DNA of 64,000 nt from Saksenaea vasiformis B4078 (GCA_000697055.1 JNDT01002335.1:145402-209401); one strand, 5' to 3'. Positions 39,720-51,525 are shown, counted from the first letter of the stretch. Notes: a model not told the origin generated them from the letters alone. Translations and numbers: made by a program.

Positions 39720-40854
39720 ATGGTCGCTTTGGTATGGTGTTTCTATGTGTCCTTTCGTATTTCTTAACGCCTGTTTTACTTAGCAACTTACAGTAAAAAC
39801 ACTGCAGCAACAGCAGTTCAAGCTCGATGTGGATGGTTCGGATACGGCAAGTGGTTTCGGTTGGATGGTGCGGTTATGCTCATTGTTCTGGCGCCTTTTT
39901 TATCTATAGATTCTTTCATTAAAGCAAAAGATTGAAGAGACACAAGGATTTCCTGCTGCCAATCAAAAGTTGATCTTTTCTGGTAAATGATCGACATGAA
40001 AGGCTAGTGGTTTTCTTATGTTATTATTATTATTATTATTTCGTAGGCAAGATTCTCGAAGATGCTAAAAAGGTGGAGGAATATAACATTAGCGAAAAGG
40101 ACTTTTTGGTGGTGATGGTGTCCAAGGTATACAAGATATTTTTATTATTATTTGTCATGAAGGTTGACGCAATTCAACAGCCTAAAGCGAAACCAGCAAG
40201 CAGCAGTTCTTCGGCTTCGCCTGCTCCTGCAAAAGAAGCTGAGAAGAAGACGACACCACCTGCTGCTCCTGAAACGACACCAGCACCTGAAGCAGCAGCG
40301 GGCAGCACTACAACACCAACAATTCCCGAAACGGCAACGGCACCTTCTAGTAACACCCAGGAAGAAACAAAGGTTGAGAGTACAAACCAACTTTGTAGGT
40401 TTACCATGTTTTTTATTTATTTATTTTTTTATTTTTACTGATCCGTATTCTTAGTGACGGGTACGCAGATGGAGGGAGCTATTCAACATATGATGGAGAT
40501 GGGATTTGAGCGTGATCAGATTATGCGTGCACTTAGAGCTAGTTTCAATAATCCTGACAGAGCTGTGGAATACTTGTTCAACGTAAACATTTTCCTAAAA
40601 CGTACTGGAAACTGTGACTGATGTCTGTGTATTCAATAGGGCATACCAGAGAATGTGTTGGAGGAGGTACCAGGTAGTCAACAAGGCGAAGAAACAACGG
40701 AGACTACAGAAAGAGCAACAGCTGATACTCAGACAACAAGTCCTACAGTGACCAGTATGGATTATTAAAGAAAGAAAGAAAGAAAGAGAGATTGGAATTC
40801 ATTTTTTCTATATAGATCAACCTCAAAATCTTTTCACTGCAGCAGCTCAACAGC

Positions 40855-40885
<31 letters not shown>

Positions 40886-41388
40886 GTCTGGTGCAGGTGG
40901 TATTGATTTTTCGAATTTAAGAAATACACCACATTTCCAACAATTGCGTCAACTTGTTCAGACCAATCCAGCTTTACTTCAACCATTACTTCAACAGTTG
41001 GGACAATCGAATCCTGAATTGATGCGATTGATCAATGCTGATCCACAAGGATTTTTGCAAGTATTATTGGAAGGATCCGAAGATGAAGAAGGAGCAGTTC
41101 CTCCAGGTGCTCAAGTAATCCAAGTAACGGAAGAAGAAAAAGCCGCTATTGATCGGGTATGGTTTTTTTTATATAAACATAAACAACAGAGAAACTTAAA
41201 ATATAGGGTTAGTTGGAGAGTTTAGGTTTTGATCGAGCTCAAGCGATTGAGGCTTATTTTGCATGCGATAAAAATGAAGGTAAAAAAAAGAAAAGAAAAA
41301 GAGTATATTTATACGAATGACTTTTTTTTTATCTATAGAATGGGCGGCAAATTACTTGTTTGATCGACGTGCGGAAGAGTTTGATTGA
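39720..41388 (+). CDS. RAD23: RAD23 UBL-UBA nucleotide-excision-repair and proteasome shuttle factor
   Basis: Delivers ubiquitinated proteins to the proteasome and stabilises Rad4/XPC in nucleotide excision repair. The N-terminal UBL reads LTVKTLQQQQFKLDVDGSD then SLKQKIEETQGFPAANQKL and FSGKILED. A Pro/Ala/Thr-rich linker follows, then UBA1 (MMEMGFERDQIMRALRASF). After a poly-Gln run (about 40850-40885) comes the XPC-binding domain (LRQLVQTNPALLQPLLQQL) and UBA2 (LESLGFDRAQAIEAYFACD). It ends RRAEEFD with TGA at 41386-41388. The first exon (MVAL, 39720-39731) is inferred from a 52-nt intron; ATG directly joined to QLTVKT is an alternative. The intron at 39847-39909 appears to start with GC rather than GT. 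The order UBL-UBA-XPCB-UBA is complete. Confidence 0.93.
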
Positions 41389-41860
41389 TAAAAAAGTGTA
41401 ATTTTCTTGGGGATCTACTTTGGCCCCAAAGATTGGACATTTCTTATAACATAAAGATTAAAAAAAAAAAAAGGAAGTTTTTGTATGTGTAGTGTATGGA
41501 ACATATAACACCTATATATTACATACATACTCACCAGTTCTCTTTCACCTTTTTTGTTTACAGCATAAAAAAAAGAAAGCTGAGATCTCTTATGTAATAC
41601 GGAAAAGAATAAGAAAAAAAAAAAAAAAAAAAAAAGGTTGGGGGTGCGGAGAAGTCACGACCGGTCAAAATTTTTTCATGTAAAGGTGAGAACAGTTTCT
41701 CCCCAAAGGCAACTTATACCGAGACACACACTCTTTTTTTTTTTTCCTTTTTTCTTTTTTTTTCCCTTCTCTTTTTTTTTTCTTCTTTCTCGCTTGTTTT
41801 TCTTATGGATCAGCAGACAGGTAAAAAAAAAAAAAAGAATAGAAACAAAGTTCAACTGAC

Positions 41861-43395
41861 ATGTTGACATCATCTTCCAAACCAGCCTCCAGCGTAGATA
41901 TCAAGAACAAGAAAGTCAGCCAATTCACAGCTCCAACTCCTCAGAACACTCCAATTAACCCTGCTCCCATTACATCTAACTTTCGTCCTACTGTTTCCTC
42001 TATTTCTGAAGATATGGAATCTATCTCTACTCCAGGTGAATATATATACATAACACACACACCCTTAACGTCTGGAGCTAATATAAGTTATAAAAGGCGC
42101 AGCGGGTAAAGCGGGTTTAGGTGGTGCTCTTGCTGGAAACCCTGCTATTCTCAGTATGCTTCAAGGAAAACTAGGTTCTCTTGTCGGTCGATCTTCAGGT
42201 TATGTCGAATCCCTTCCAGCTTCCGTTCAACGTCGTATCAATGGTCTCAAGTATCTTCAAAAACAACATGCTGAACTGGAAGGAAAGTTCCAAGAAGAAG
42301 TCTTGGCACTCGAGAAGAAATACCTTGAACTCTATCGCCCTCTGTACAACAAGCGTGCTGAAGTCATTTCTGGTGATTATGAACCTACCGATGAAGAAGT
42401 AGCTATTGGTGAAAAGGTAGATGCTGAGGAAGAGGAGAACAAGCAAGAAAAAGAAAAACATGAAAAGAAAGAGGAAGATGAGGAACAAAATGCAAACATC
42501 AAAGGTGTCCCCGAGTTCTGGTTGACGACTTTGAAAAACCATCCTCAAATTGGTGAAGCTATTGCAGAAACAGATGAGGGTGCTCTGAAGCATCTTGTTG
42601 ATGTCCGCATGTCTTACATGGATAAACCTGGTTTCCGATTGGAGTTTGAGTTTGCCGAAAATGACTACTTTAACGACAAGATCTTGACAAAAACCTATTA
42701 TTACCAAGATCACGCCTACGGTGGTGACTTTGTCTATGATCATGCCGAAGGTTGCCCAATTCACTGGAAAGAAGGCAAAGACCTTACCGTGACAGTCGAA
42801 ACAAAGAAGCAGCGTCACAAAGGTAAAAGAAGAAAGGTCATTCTTACATAACAAAAAAGAACCTAACACGTGTCCATCCTATCAGGTACCAACAAGACTC
42901 GTGTTGTAAAGCGCACTGTACCTGCAGATACCTTCTTCACCTTCTTCGCCCCACCTGTTTTCCCTGAAGATACCGAAGTGCTGGATGAAGAAGAAGCCGA
43001 AGGCTTGGATGCAAAACTGGAAGCAGACTATGAAATGGGTAAAACCTTAATATCTATTGAAGAAAAAAAAACAAAAAATCTAACCGTATATGCATCATCA
43101 TTTAGGTGAGGAGTTCAAGGATAAGATCATCCCTCATGCTGTCGATTACTTCACCGGAAAGGCACTGGAGTATGAGGATTTCGAAGGAGATGATGATTTC
43201 GAAGATGACTTTTATGATGAAGAAGAAGAAGAAGAAGACGATGATGACGATGATGATGATGACGATGATGATGATGGCGCGGTATGTAGATAAGATGATG
43301 AGTTGTTTCTGAGTTATATGTTAACATCTCATTTTCTTTCCATTTGTTAGCAACCTGCTAAGGGTGAAAACGCTCCCGAGTGTAAACAGTCTTAA
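41861..43395 (+). CDS. NAP1: nucleosome assembly protein 1 (H2A-H2B chaperone)
   Basis: Histone chaperone that shuttles H2A-H2B and helps nucleosome assembly. The start at 41861 (MLTSSSKPASSVD) is followed by a disordered N-terminus and the dimerisation helix with LPASVQRRINGLKYLQKQH and FQEEVLALEKKY. The NAP core has GVPEFWLTTLKNHP, GFRLEFEFAENDYF, LTKTYYY, GCPIHWKEGKDLTV and FFTFFAPPVFPED. The acidic C-terminal tail has a Glu run then a run of about 13 Asp (43225-43280). It ends APECKQS with TAA at 43393-43395, a CaaX-like end resembling the CKQQ end of human NAP1L1. Four introns are present; the last (about 43283-43350) separates the acidic tail from the CaaX exon. Identity is confident. 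Confidence 0.95.
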
Positions 43396-44056
43396 ACTTA
43401 TCTCTCTCTCTCTCTCCCTTACCATATCTGTTCTCCGTATTTTTTTTTCTTTCTTTCTTTCCTTCTTTCCTTCTTTTCTTTTTTTTTTCTAGCAAAATTC
43501 GATCATTGTTACAAATCGTAAAGTTACTGCATTTAGAAAGGGATTCTTGTTATTTGTGGAGGAAAAAAGAAAAGAAACCCTCTTTTTAAAGAATTGGACT
43601 CGTAAACGGCTCTTTGAAAAAAAGATTCATGCAAACTTTAAATTGTTAGAAGAACCGACACTCCGCATCTTTTTACCTCTCTCTCTCTGTTCAGTGGGAC
43701 TGTGCTCCAATATATATATATATATACCCAATCTTGGTTGCTTATGCATGCAGCAAACAATCTACCATTGTGTAGATCTTTCATCCCAGAGTAAAACCTC
43801 GGCGGTTACCATAACTACTAAGTTCAGCTATTACCCACAATCTTAGCTTGCAAGAAACGACATGGTAGAAAGCCAACGTGTTGCATATCAAAAGAAGAAG
43901 GAAAAAGATCTGCTGTCTTTTTTGTATACCGAGACTCGACCAGAGGGCAAATCACGGCTGTCCCGGTACATTATTTACCCGCGTAATTTTTATTGAACGC
44001 TTTTTCTTTTTTCTCCAATTTTGGTCGTTGTTTCCTTACTTTTCGTTACCTTTCCA
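43396..44056. other. NAP1-SDE2 intergenic region
   Basis: NAP1 3' UTR and SDE2 promoter. Pyrimidine-rich TTTC/TTCC tracts lie at 43403-43490 and a short (TA)n at 43710-43725. No gene seen. Confidence 0.5.
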
Positions 44057-44890
44057 ATGCACGGCAATTACCAAGCTATCGTCAATCTATTTTCTGGACT
44101 CGATCCATTATGTCTCTCCTTTGATGAAAACCATGATCACACAGTATACAACCTGAAGCAGCGTGTTTCGGCAATGACGAACATTGCTGTGGATGATCAG
44201 CTCATCAGCACCATGGGCGGTCGTCCACTGAACAATGAGGACGTTATGTTTGAAGATTCAAACAGTCCTGCCATGTTCAATCTCTCATTACGACTGAGAG
44301 GTGGAAAAGGCGGTTTTGGTTCCATGCTGCGTGCCCAAGGTGGTCGTATGAATGCACAAAAAACCACCAATTTCGAAGCTTGTCGCGATTTACAAGGCAG
44401 ACGCATTCGAACAGTGAATGAGGCCAAAAAGTAAAAATAATAGTTATCTATTTGCATAACTGCGAGCTCACCTTTGCTTTGTAGATTACAAGAAGAACTC
44501 GAGGCAATCCCCGAACGAGAAAGAGAAAAGCGTAAACGGCTAGAGGAGAAGATTGAAAAGGCCTTGCGAGAGCCTGATACAAAGAAGCATCGATTTGACG
44601 ACACCCAGTTTTTGGATGACTGCGAAGAGATTCTAGAAAATGTCAAGAATGCAGTAGGATCTGTGGCGCAAAAGAAAAAAGAAGACAAAGCAAAGAAAAT
44701 AGTGACGATGTTCGATGACGACGATATCAGCGATGAAGATGCAGAAGAAGAAGAAGAAGAAGACGAGGAAGAGGAGGAAGAGGATGAGAAGGAAGAAGAG
44801 AAGAAGAGAATCGAAGAGCAAAAGAAAATCGAAGAAGAAAATGCCAAGAAGAAGAAGGGCAGCAATAAGAGAAAGAAAGGCACCCGCTGA
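44057..44890 (+). CDS. SDE2: SDE2-type ubiquitin-fold splicing/genome-stability factor
   Basis: Sde2 proteins carry an N-terminal ubiquitin-like fold that is cut off at a GGKGG site; the released part joins spliceosomes in fission yeast. The start at 44057 gives [15 protein letters not shown] and a UBL, then [19 protein letters not shown] with the scissile GG-K at residues 82-84. This is followed by [20 protein letters not shown]. One intron (about 44432-44484) leads to a Glu/Arg/Lys-rich region ([19 protein letters not shown]) and [22 protein letters not shown] long Glu/Asp-Lys tract ends KRKKGTR with TGA at 44888-44890. The C-terminal SAP domain of larger homologues is absent. The cleavage motif makes the identification strong. 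Confidence 0.92.
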
Positions 44891-45113
44891 TTGGAAAGAA
44901 GATCACATAGCTACCTCCCGCCAGCAAGCACACACGAATAAAAATGATTAAAACTTGAACCAATAGCTGTTTTAAAGAGGCTCTGTGCGCTAACTACCAT
45001 CTAAAATATGATCTCTAACACAGAATGAGTTTGAATGAGGGAGATAAAAAAGAAACCCAGAGCAACAGCGTTTGACAGGCACAGGACATAGCAAACCATC
45101 CCTGTGGGGTGTG

Positions 45114-45162
<49 letters not shown>

Positions 45163-45389
45163 ATACTATCCTTGCATCATTCTTTTCCCTGGTGATCTAC
45201 CAACAAGAACCGTTCTTTAGATGGGCTCCAAGGAGAAGAAAAGATAGTAACCTTTTCTTTGTTTCATATTTATGCCATTGCTACTCTCAACCAGGGTGAA
45301 AAGGCCCGTGTAATGCACAACCCTCTGCTCCTTAGACAATAGGATGGTGTCATAGACCTCGCTGTCTTCTTTTCATTGTACACTCTTGT
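44891..45389. other. intergenic DNA with long (GT)n repeat
   Basis: SDE2 3' UTR, then a (GT)n run of about 26 units at 45109-45161. Otherwise unremarkable AT-rich DNA. Confidence 0.6.
45109..45161. repeat. (GT)n microsatellite
   Basis: About 26 nearly uninterrupted GT units, with one GC. Confidence 0.95.
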
Positions 45390-45727
45390 TTAATGACGCA
45401 TTGAAGCGCCGAACCCGTGTATCACCCAAATTCTCCTCCCTATTGGATTAGGTTCGATAGAAACCATGCAGCTACGAGTAATCCGAACGGATCGTTTTTC
45501 CATTACGGCAACATATTCAGGGTAATGTGCCAGCGCTTTCCGTTGTTCTAGGATATTCTCAAACCTATTTGGCGTTAATTCCGTATAAACTTGACGATGT
45601 ATCTCCTTTTGCACCTGTATTCTTGAATCTTTGCCTGGGAAATAGACGTTGATGAATCAACACAAAGTGCATTTCAGCTAGTATATCATTGATTCACCAT
45701 TTATGATTTACCGGTTCCCATGTTCAT
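45390..45727 (-). CDS. small hypothetical protein, about 86 residues, two exons
   Basis: The start ATG at 45727 encodes MNMGTG, then a GTAAAT donor and a TTCCCAG acceptor (intron about 45636-45710) join it to KDSRIQVQKEIHRQVYTEL. The rest has TPNRFENILEQRKALAHYP, VAVMEKRSVRITRSCM and IWVIHGFGASMRH before TAA at 45392-45390. The text is charged and helical at the start. I recognise no domain. The intron size matches the genes around it and the frame is open throughout the second exon, which is the support for calling it a gene. Confidence 0.42.
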
Positions 45728-46304
45728 TCGCAACTTTTGTTTTCGATGCCGAGGTGTGATGGGTATTTAGACGCGTAAAAAATGTGTTTTTATGCTGCTC
45801 TATATGACTTTTGTGTCCATCAAGGGACCAAGTCAGATGCAAGTTGATATGAACTGTCACCTATTCAGTGCACACTTGGGTTCACGTAGACGCAACACTT
45901 ATTTGATAAGCATGAAAGTGAGATGCTTTACCATCTGTGAAGAAAGTTTAGGGGGGAGTACACCAAATAACGAGTTGTATCTCCGCGAGAGTATGTCTTG
46001 GGCTTCAGTAGAAACGCGTGATACAGAGAGATAGACAAAAGGAGAGATGCACAGGCAAAACAAACCATCACTACTCAATGTTTGGTGGATTTGCAAAAAG
46101 AAAGTCGATGTATGTTTCTTTTGTGTGGTTTTCTAAAGAAGAAGATGATGATGGGTTTGTTTGTCTGTTTGTTTGTTTGTTTGATTCTTTTACGCGCATT
46201 TGCTTCCATTTAAGGATGATGCATGTGTGACTTGGGGTAATGCGAACGGCGCAAAGAGAAAAAAAAAGTCAGTGGAAGATTACATTCAACTACACATCTT
46301 GATC

Positions 46305-46751
46305 ATGGAAGAAGCCCCTCAAGCACCCACGTGTCAGATTGCTACAAATGACAAGGACAACAAGAGGAGGAGATTGGAGAAGTCAGTCGACAACGTAGGC
46401 GAGGAAGTGGAGAAGGATTCAGGGCAACAGGAGACACCATCAGATGATGACGCTGATCGCGATGAGGAAGATGACAAGGCTTCATCCAATGAAGAACAGA
46501 ACACATCAAAAGCATTACTTGAAGAATTTTTGAACACGAATTACGATGAGGAAGACAGTGAGGATGAAGAATTCGAAGTGGAGGAGGAGGAATCCAGCGA
46601 GGATGAAGTGGATGATGAAGAAGAGTATGAAGATAAATCCAATGAGGAGGAGGAGCAGGAGGAGGAGGAGACGCGCCCCGTAGCATCCTCGTCTTCCGCA
46701 AGCAGAAACAAAGGAAAAGAAAGTCGAAAGCGGAAAGAACGCGAAGAGTAG
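46305..46751 (+). CDS. highly acidic low-complexity protein
   Basis: Uninterrupted frame of 148 codons from ATG at 46305 (MEEAPQAPTCQIAT) to TAG at 46749-46751. It has a basic patch KDNKRRRLEKSV, then a helix-like SKALLEEFLNTNYDEED, then a long Asp/Glu tract with scattered Ser, and a basic tail ASRNKGKESRKRKERE. The layout (acidic body, basic nuclear-signal-like ends) resembles histone chaperones or nucleolar proteins, but no specific motif proves a family. An upstream in-frame stretch from 46200 has no better start. Low-complexity frames can be spurious, so confidence is moderate. Confidence 0.5.
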   Translation: MEEAPQAPTCQIATNDKDNKRRRLEKSVDNVGEEVEKDSGQQETPSDDDADRDEEDDKASSNEEQNTSKALLEEFLNTNYDEEDSEDEEFEVEEEESSEDEVDDEEEYEDKSNEEEEQEEEETRPVASSSSASRNKGKESRKRKEREE

Positions 46752-47161
46752 ATACTTTTGATTCTTTTTTTGTACGAAACCTGCTATGTTCGGCGGATAA
46801 TCATCATCCATCCGTAGGGTTGGTTTCTTAAGTCCATTTCAGACACCTGTCTGTTTGTCATAAAACAGTAACATAACATCTGCTCTGTACCAAAATACTT
46901 CCTTTCCAACGTTTCTCCTTGTCCAGAAAGGAGGAAAGAGTAACTAAAAAAAGAAACATTGCTTCACTATCTCGCCACCTAGTGCAGTAACCGGCAACCC
47001 CCTTTCATTTAGCCAATTTTCCCCGTTCTACTTGACGATGGCATCAATGTGTACTAATTCCCTTTCCTACTCCCTCTTCCAACAACAGACGATGCTAAGG
47101 ATGATGGTTTGAGTACAATGAGCTTTTTTTTTCTGTTTTCTTTTTTTTTTTTTTTTTTTGT

Positions 47162-47192
<31 letters not shown>

Positions 47193-47453
47193 CCTGAATC
47201 AATTGAAAAAAAAAAAAAAGAAAAAGGTGTTGTTGCTAACATAACTTCACTCGAATCAACGAAGTTAAGATAATGAGCAAAAGAAAAAAGGGAAAAAGAC
47301 ATAGCAAATGCATAAAAGGAGGCGGCGCGAGCATAAGAGCGAAAAGGGAACCGGGATGAAGAAAAAGAAAAAAAAATATTTACATGTGTTGTACAGAAAG
47401 AACGGACTGCAACAGTATGCCATGGCATAGAACACAAAAGAAAAAAAGAACAG
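46752..47453. other. convergent intergenic DNA with poly-T and (TG)n
   Basis: A poly-T run at about 47143-47159 is followed directly by a (TG)n run to about 47192 and a poly-A run at 47205-47219. No gene supported. Confidence 0.6.
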
Positions 47454-47946
47454 TTAACCGGTAATGTCAACTTCTGGAAGAGCAGTATAACGTTGTTGCA
47501 AACTCTTCATTCCTGGTAATATGCTATCTTGAACATCGACCCAAACTGCTGGCGACACTTGGTGTGAGAGTTGGTAGCATGCTTCCGCACATTCATCAAT
47601 TGCCTTGCGCGCCGATTCAACATCGCCAGCGTAGTAATTCGAACCAAGCGACTCTTCAGCATAGTTTACCTGCGAAGAAACCAAGAAACGTTAGTTATCT
47701 GAAAGGGTCCTGTCATCATCATCATCTTCTTACCTCCTCCATAGCAAACTTTTGTAATTCCATGATTCGTTGTGTTGCTTGCTCGACATCGAAAGGTTCT
47801 GTATCCAAAGAGGAATTGGACCCTCGTCGTCGGAAGAGCGCAGCAAATAGATTTTCGGATTCACTGTCTGAACCACTGCAATGGGAAGGTCGTCGATCGC
47901 CGAACTTGGTCTTGAAACCATTCCACTTGGATCTGAAGCTTGGCAT
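47454..47946 (-). CDS. small conserved-looking hypothetical protein, two exons
   Basis: The start at 47946 gives MPSFRSKWNGFKTKFGDRR, a basic and possibly amphipathic N-terminus, then a Ser-rich stretch (CSGSDSESENLF). Helical text follows: VEQATQRIMELQKFAMEE. One intron (about 47670-47734, GTAAG donor and CGCAG acceptor) leads to VNYAEESLGSNYYAGDVES and ARKAIDECAEACYQLSHQV. It ends LQQRYTALPEVDITG with TAA at 47456-47454. The second half, helices rich in Ala with repeated AEESxGSNYYxGD-like spacing, suggests a small helical-bundle or MIT-like fold, but this is a guess. No other family resemblance is seen. Confidence 0.6.
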
Positions 47947-49433
47947 TGTTAATAAGATAAAAAAAGAAAAATTTGCAGATAGAAAGAAAAATGAGGAGAA
48001 AGTAAGGTAAAGAGAGAAAGAGACAAGAAAAAAAAAGGAAGGGGAGTCGTCTTTTATACACATACACTTTATACACACTCTGTACTCCTATTTGTAGCAA
48101 CAGTCCCCTCCTAAGCTTAGGGATGACGAGATGATATAGTGGCAAACGGAAGTTGATGACAATCTACTGTTGAATAGAGTCGGTACTAACTTCTCCCGAT
48201 CACATTTCCTTTCTTCTTCTTTGTCCATGCAGAAAACGATTTGCCTCTTGTCGCTCTCCTTGTGTCAAATACTTTATTTGATTTAGCATAAACTGGATCC
48301 TTCTCCTTAGTCTTTTCCTGTCCCTTAGCTGCATTATTTTTGGACTCCATAGTGGCTCAACTTCCCATTTTTATGGGTTATGCAGCCACACATTAGCACA
48401 ATGCCCTCCACGGAAGAGGATATAACCCAAGTTGATGAGGGGGTTAGATGTAAGTTACACAGAATCCCGGAAGGGCTATTCTTTCTTTGACAAAAGAGCT
48501 ATCTGTCTTATGAGTAAATCGCTTTCTCTTTGAAATTTCTCGCACGATCTACTGTGGAACGCATTACTGACAGCACACCGCCAGAATGCTGGCCAAAAAA
48601 AAAAAAAAATTTTACGTGCATAAGAGTGCCGAGTTGCCAAAAATAAGTTCTGCAAATGGCATCTCCAAAATGGACATTTCTACGGCATAAGTACTAAGGA
48701 TAATGATCTACCTTTACTATCGAACCTTGTTATTAGGCAGCAGCCCAACAACGAGAACGGTAATTTGAGTGAAACCTTTTTTTTTTTTTTTACCGGGTAT
48801 AAGCTATTTTTTTTTTTGCATCATCCACTAGAGTTGGGCCTATTTTTGTGTAATGTCTGTGTGTGCAGATCGACTACCAATACGTTCATTACATGCACAT
48901 ATATTTGTGAAAGCTAAGCCGATAATTGGACTCATGCTAGCTTTAACTGTATGACAACGTTACACGTGTTGAAGTATCAACAACATTGTAAGCTACTGTA
49001 TGAGAGGTTTAACAAAGGTTTAGCTGCTGAGGCGCTGCAGAAATGCCCGGCTTTTCAAGAGTACACGCGCAGTGATAAGAAAAATAAAAGTGCAAAGGGT
49101 TATACCACTACGCCATTAGGGGGAGGTTTATCTGAGAACGTGATCTCTAGAAGAAAATGGCGATGACGCTATTTCTTTTTTTTTTTCATAGAACCCACTT
49201 TGTTGTGTTTTATGTGTGACATTTACTAGCAGAACTGGCTGATTGACATTTTTTTTAATCGGGAGAATCATCACAATGACGTAAAAGTCTATGCAGAGAC
49301 TTTAATTAGTCCATTCAACGTTAGGTGAATCACTGGAAAGAAAAAAGTGGGGAAAAGGAAAACGAAAAAGGGCGATTCAAAATGATTTTATCATCAATGC
49401 AGGTTATTTTTTTTATTTTACTTTACTTAGGCT
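47947..49433. other. gene-poor interval with homopolymer runs
   Basis: AT-rich DNA. Poly-A at 48596-48609 and poly-T at 48778-48791. A plus-strand open frame at 48951-49166 (KLLYERFNKGLAAEALQKC in part) has coding-like text but no family match. It is best regarded as unproven. Confidence 0.4.
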
Positions 49434-51510
49434 CTACAGAAACCCTAACAGCAGAGAAAGTCCAAAGATCCCCATGCTATAATAATAATAAAGAGGTGGT
49501 ATGCTTTCTTCTCTCCTTCCATTCGACGTCATTGTCGGGGTAGCATCACTTAATGCGTGGTTATTATTGCTGTCATCACAAAGCGAATTGGCTTTGTAGG
49601 TTTTGACATTGCCATTCGTGGTGTAATTAGACATGGTGAGTACCGTCGAGTACCCCATGGAATCCAGAATACGCAGTATACCTGGGCCGATAGGGGATCT
49701 GTATATTTGCTCGACCTTCGTACCATTACTCATCGTGACATTATATCCGATTTCAAGTCCCTTGTAGTTCTCTTCCACTAGCGTCTCTAGTGTCTCGCCT
49801 TGGGCATATCCACTTGTCATAATGAAATCCGGCTGGCCTACGTATTTCTTCGACACATGTGCAATCGTGATGCCTGGCCGATTGTTGGTTTTGTCGAATT
49901 GTTCCCACTCCGACGCGAGGACATGCTCACCGGTTAAGAGTGTCATGGACTTGTATGTCTGTTTCAGATAATGGTTCGTGTTGAAGCTACTGTTGTCTAC
50001 AGTGGGCGGATCGAACTTGAACGACAATGTATCGGGATTCGACATGGCCATCCACAATTTCCGCGCGTCGATCGATTGAGCTGCATTGTTAAAGTTTTGG
50101 ATAAAGTTGACAATGAACATGTCATCATCCTTGACACAGAAATTCTGCATGGAAAATCCAACCTTCGATAACTCTACTGTCGTGTTCACACTGCGTATTG
50201 ATTTCGTCAGATCAGTGACTTGTGCCACCAGAAATTTATCAAAGATCATTGTGGGTTGAAATCCGGTAACGTACGCTGGGCCTGTGTCTTGGTTCACAAA
50301 CCAATAAGGTCCGGGGGTTACAAGCTGAAGATTGATGTTGTCAACCACACCATCGACAAGTGCCCGAAACGGTGAGTTAGTTGTCCAAAAATAAGCCGCC
50401 CATGAACTAATAAAACCTAGTCCATGAAGTAATTCGTGCAGTACAATGTATCGCATATCAATTTGATACGCCTGGATGGTGCTGTTATCCTGCGTCAATT
50501 CAATTAAAAAAACAAGTTCTCCTTCTTCTTCTTCTTCTTCTTCTACTACTACTTTTTTTTCTTTGTTTTATCCAACCTGAAACCAGTACAGGCCATAAGG
50601 AGGGACACCTGTATTATTCCAACCATCCATATATGCTTTGTCGTAGTTGACGGAATTCATGTAGAGATCATGATTGATTTCAACATCGACATCGTAATCG
50701 GCCCACACAGATGCATTGCTGTAAGGAGCAAGTTGCTTAGCGAGAGCTTGTGGGTAGACATAATTCAGGTCAGCTCCATCTTCGAACGGGAGTGTAAACT
50801 TTTTTTTTTGAACGGCTTGTAAGCAAGAAAAAAATGCAGCTTTTTCCTTTTTTGTTCCGTACCTGTGATGTTGGTGCACCCCATCCAATCGTATCGTTGG
50901 CGCATTTTGTTTTGCAGAAGCTATAATAGCGAAAATGGATTCTTCCAATCGCGGTCGACGAATAAATACCCAGAATGAAGGTCGGCATGAAAGAATCTGA
51001 AACTTACCGAAGCGGGATTTTCACATTAACAACTTGGGTGAATAAATTAATTGCCGTGTTGATTGACGCATTCACTTTGGAACAAAACTCCGTATCGACA
51101 TTGCAAGTTAAGACGTGCTCTACAGGAGCACCATCGGTGTTGTTGGATTTGCCACTAGTAACAGTACCATTGGTATCATTGGCGGTATGGACAGTATGAG
51201 AAACTTGTGCTGCAGCAGAAGAAGAAGAAGTAGTAGTAGTAGTGTTGGTAGATGCTGACAATGACGGTGAAATGCTTGCAGTTGTTGTTGTTGTTGAAGA
51301 AGAAGCAAGCGTGGCATCGTTCATAAGTGGAGTAGGCACAAAATCGATCTCGGGTACAGTATGCATGTCTTCATTGGCGATGGGTATAAATCGTTTTTCG
51401 TGCGCAGATGTAGGAGAGCCTGCTCCTGGATGAGAATGCCATGCCGTACTATTTGTTGAAAGAAGGAGAAGGAGGAAGGTCGTTAAGAAACAACGAAAGG
51501 CAAGACCCAT
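49434..51510 (-). CDS. secreted, probably GPI-anchored HExxH metallopeptidase-like protein
   Basis: The start at 51510 gives a signal peptide MGLAFRCFLTTFLLLLL (an in-frame ATG lies five codons upstream). A Ser/Thr-rich stalk of about 80 residues follows, then Cys-containing text (LTCNVDTEFCSKVNASINTA). Next come FCKTKCANDTIGWGAPT and YPQALAKQL, then an exon with the zinc motif HELLHGLGF (near 50430) in YIVLHELLHGLGFISSW. The large remaining domain has many N-x-S/T sites and ends with a hydrophobic tail (MGIFGLSLLLGFL) typical of a GPI signal. The three introns near 50500-50565, 50800-50865 and 50920-51005 are short. HExxH binds zinc in many peptidases; the third ligand is not obvious. Function as a cell-surface peptidase is inferred. 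Confidence 0.72.
50523..50552. repeat. (TTC)n(TAC)n repeat inside an intron
   Basis: About seven TTC/CTT units then TAC units, within the intron before the HELLHGLGF exon of the metallopeptidase-like gene. Confidence 0.85.
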
Positions 51511-51525
51511 AACCACCGTCTGCAA

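Noticed and set aside
42195..42869. Minus-strand open frame of 224 codons over NAP1.
   Set aside because: Hydrophobic low-complexity shadow of the NAP1 exon; NAP1 itself is unambiguous.
44197..44883. Long minus-strand Ser/Phe-rich open frame of 228 codons.
   Set aside because: Antisense shadow of the Glu/Lys-rich SDE2 tail.
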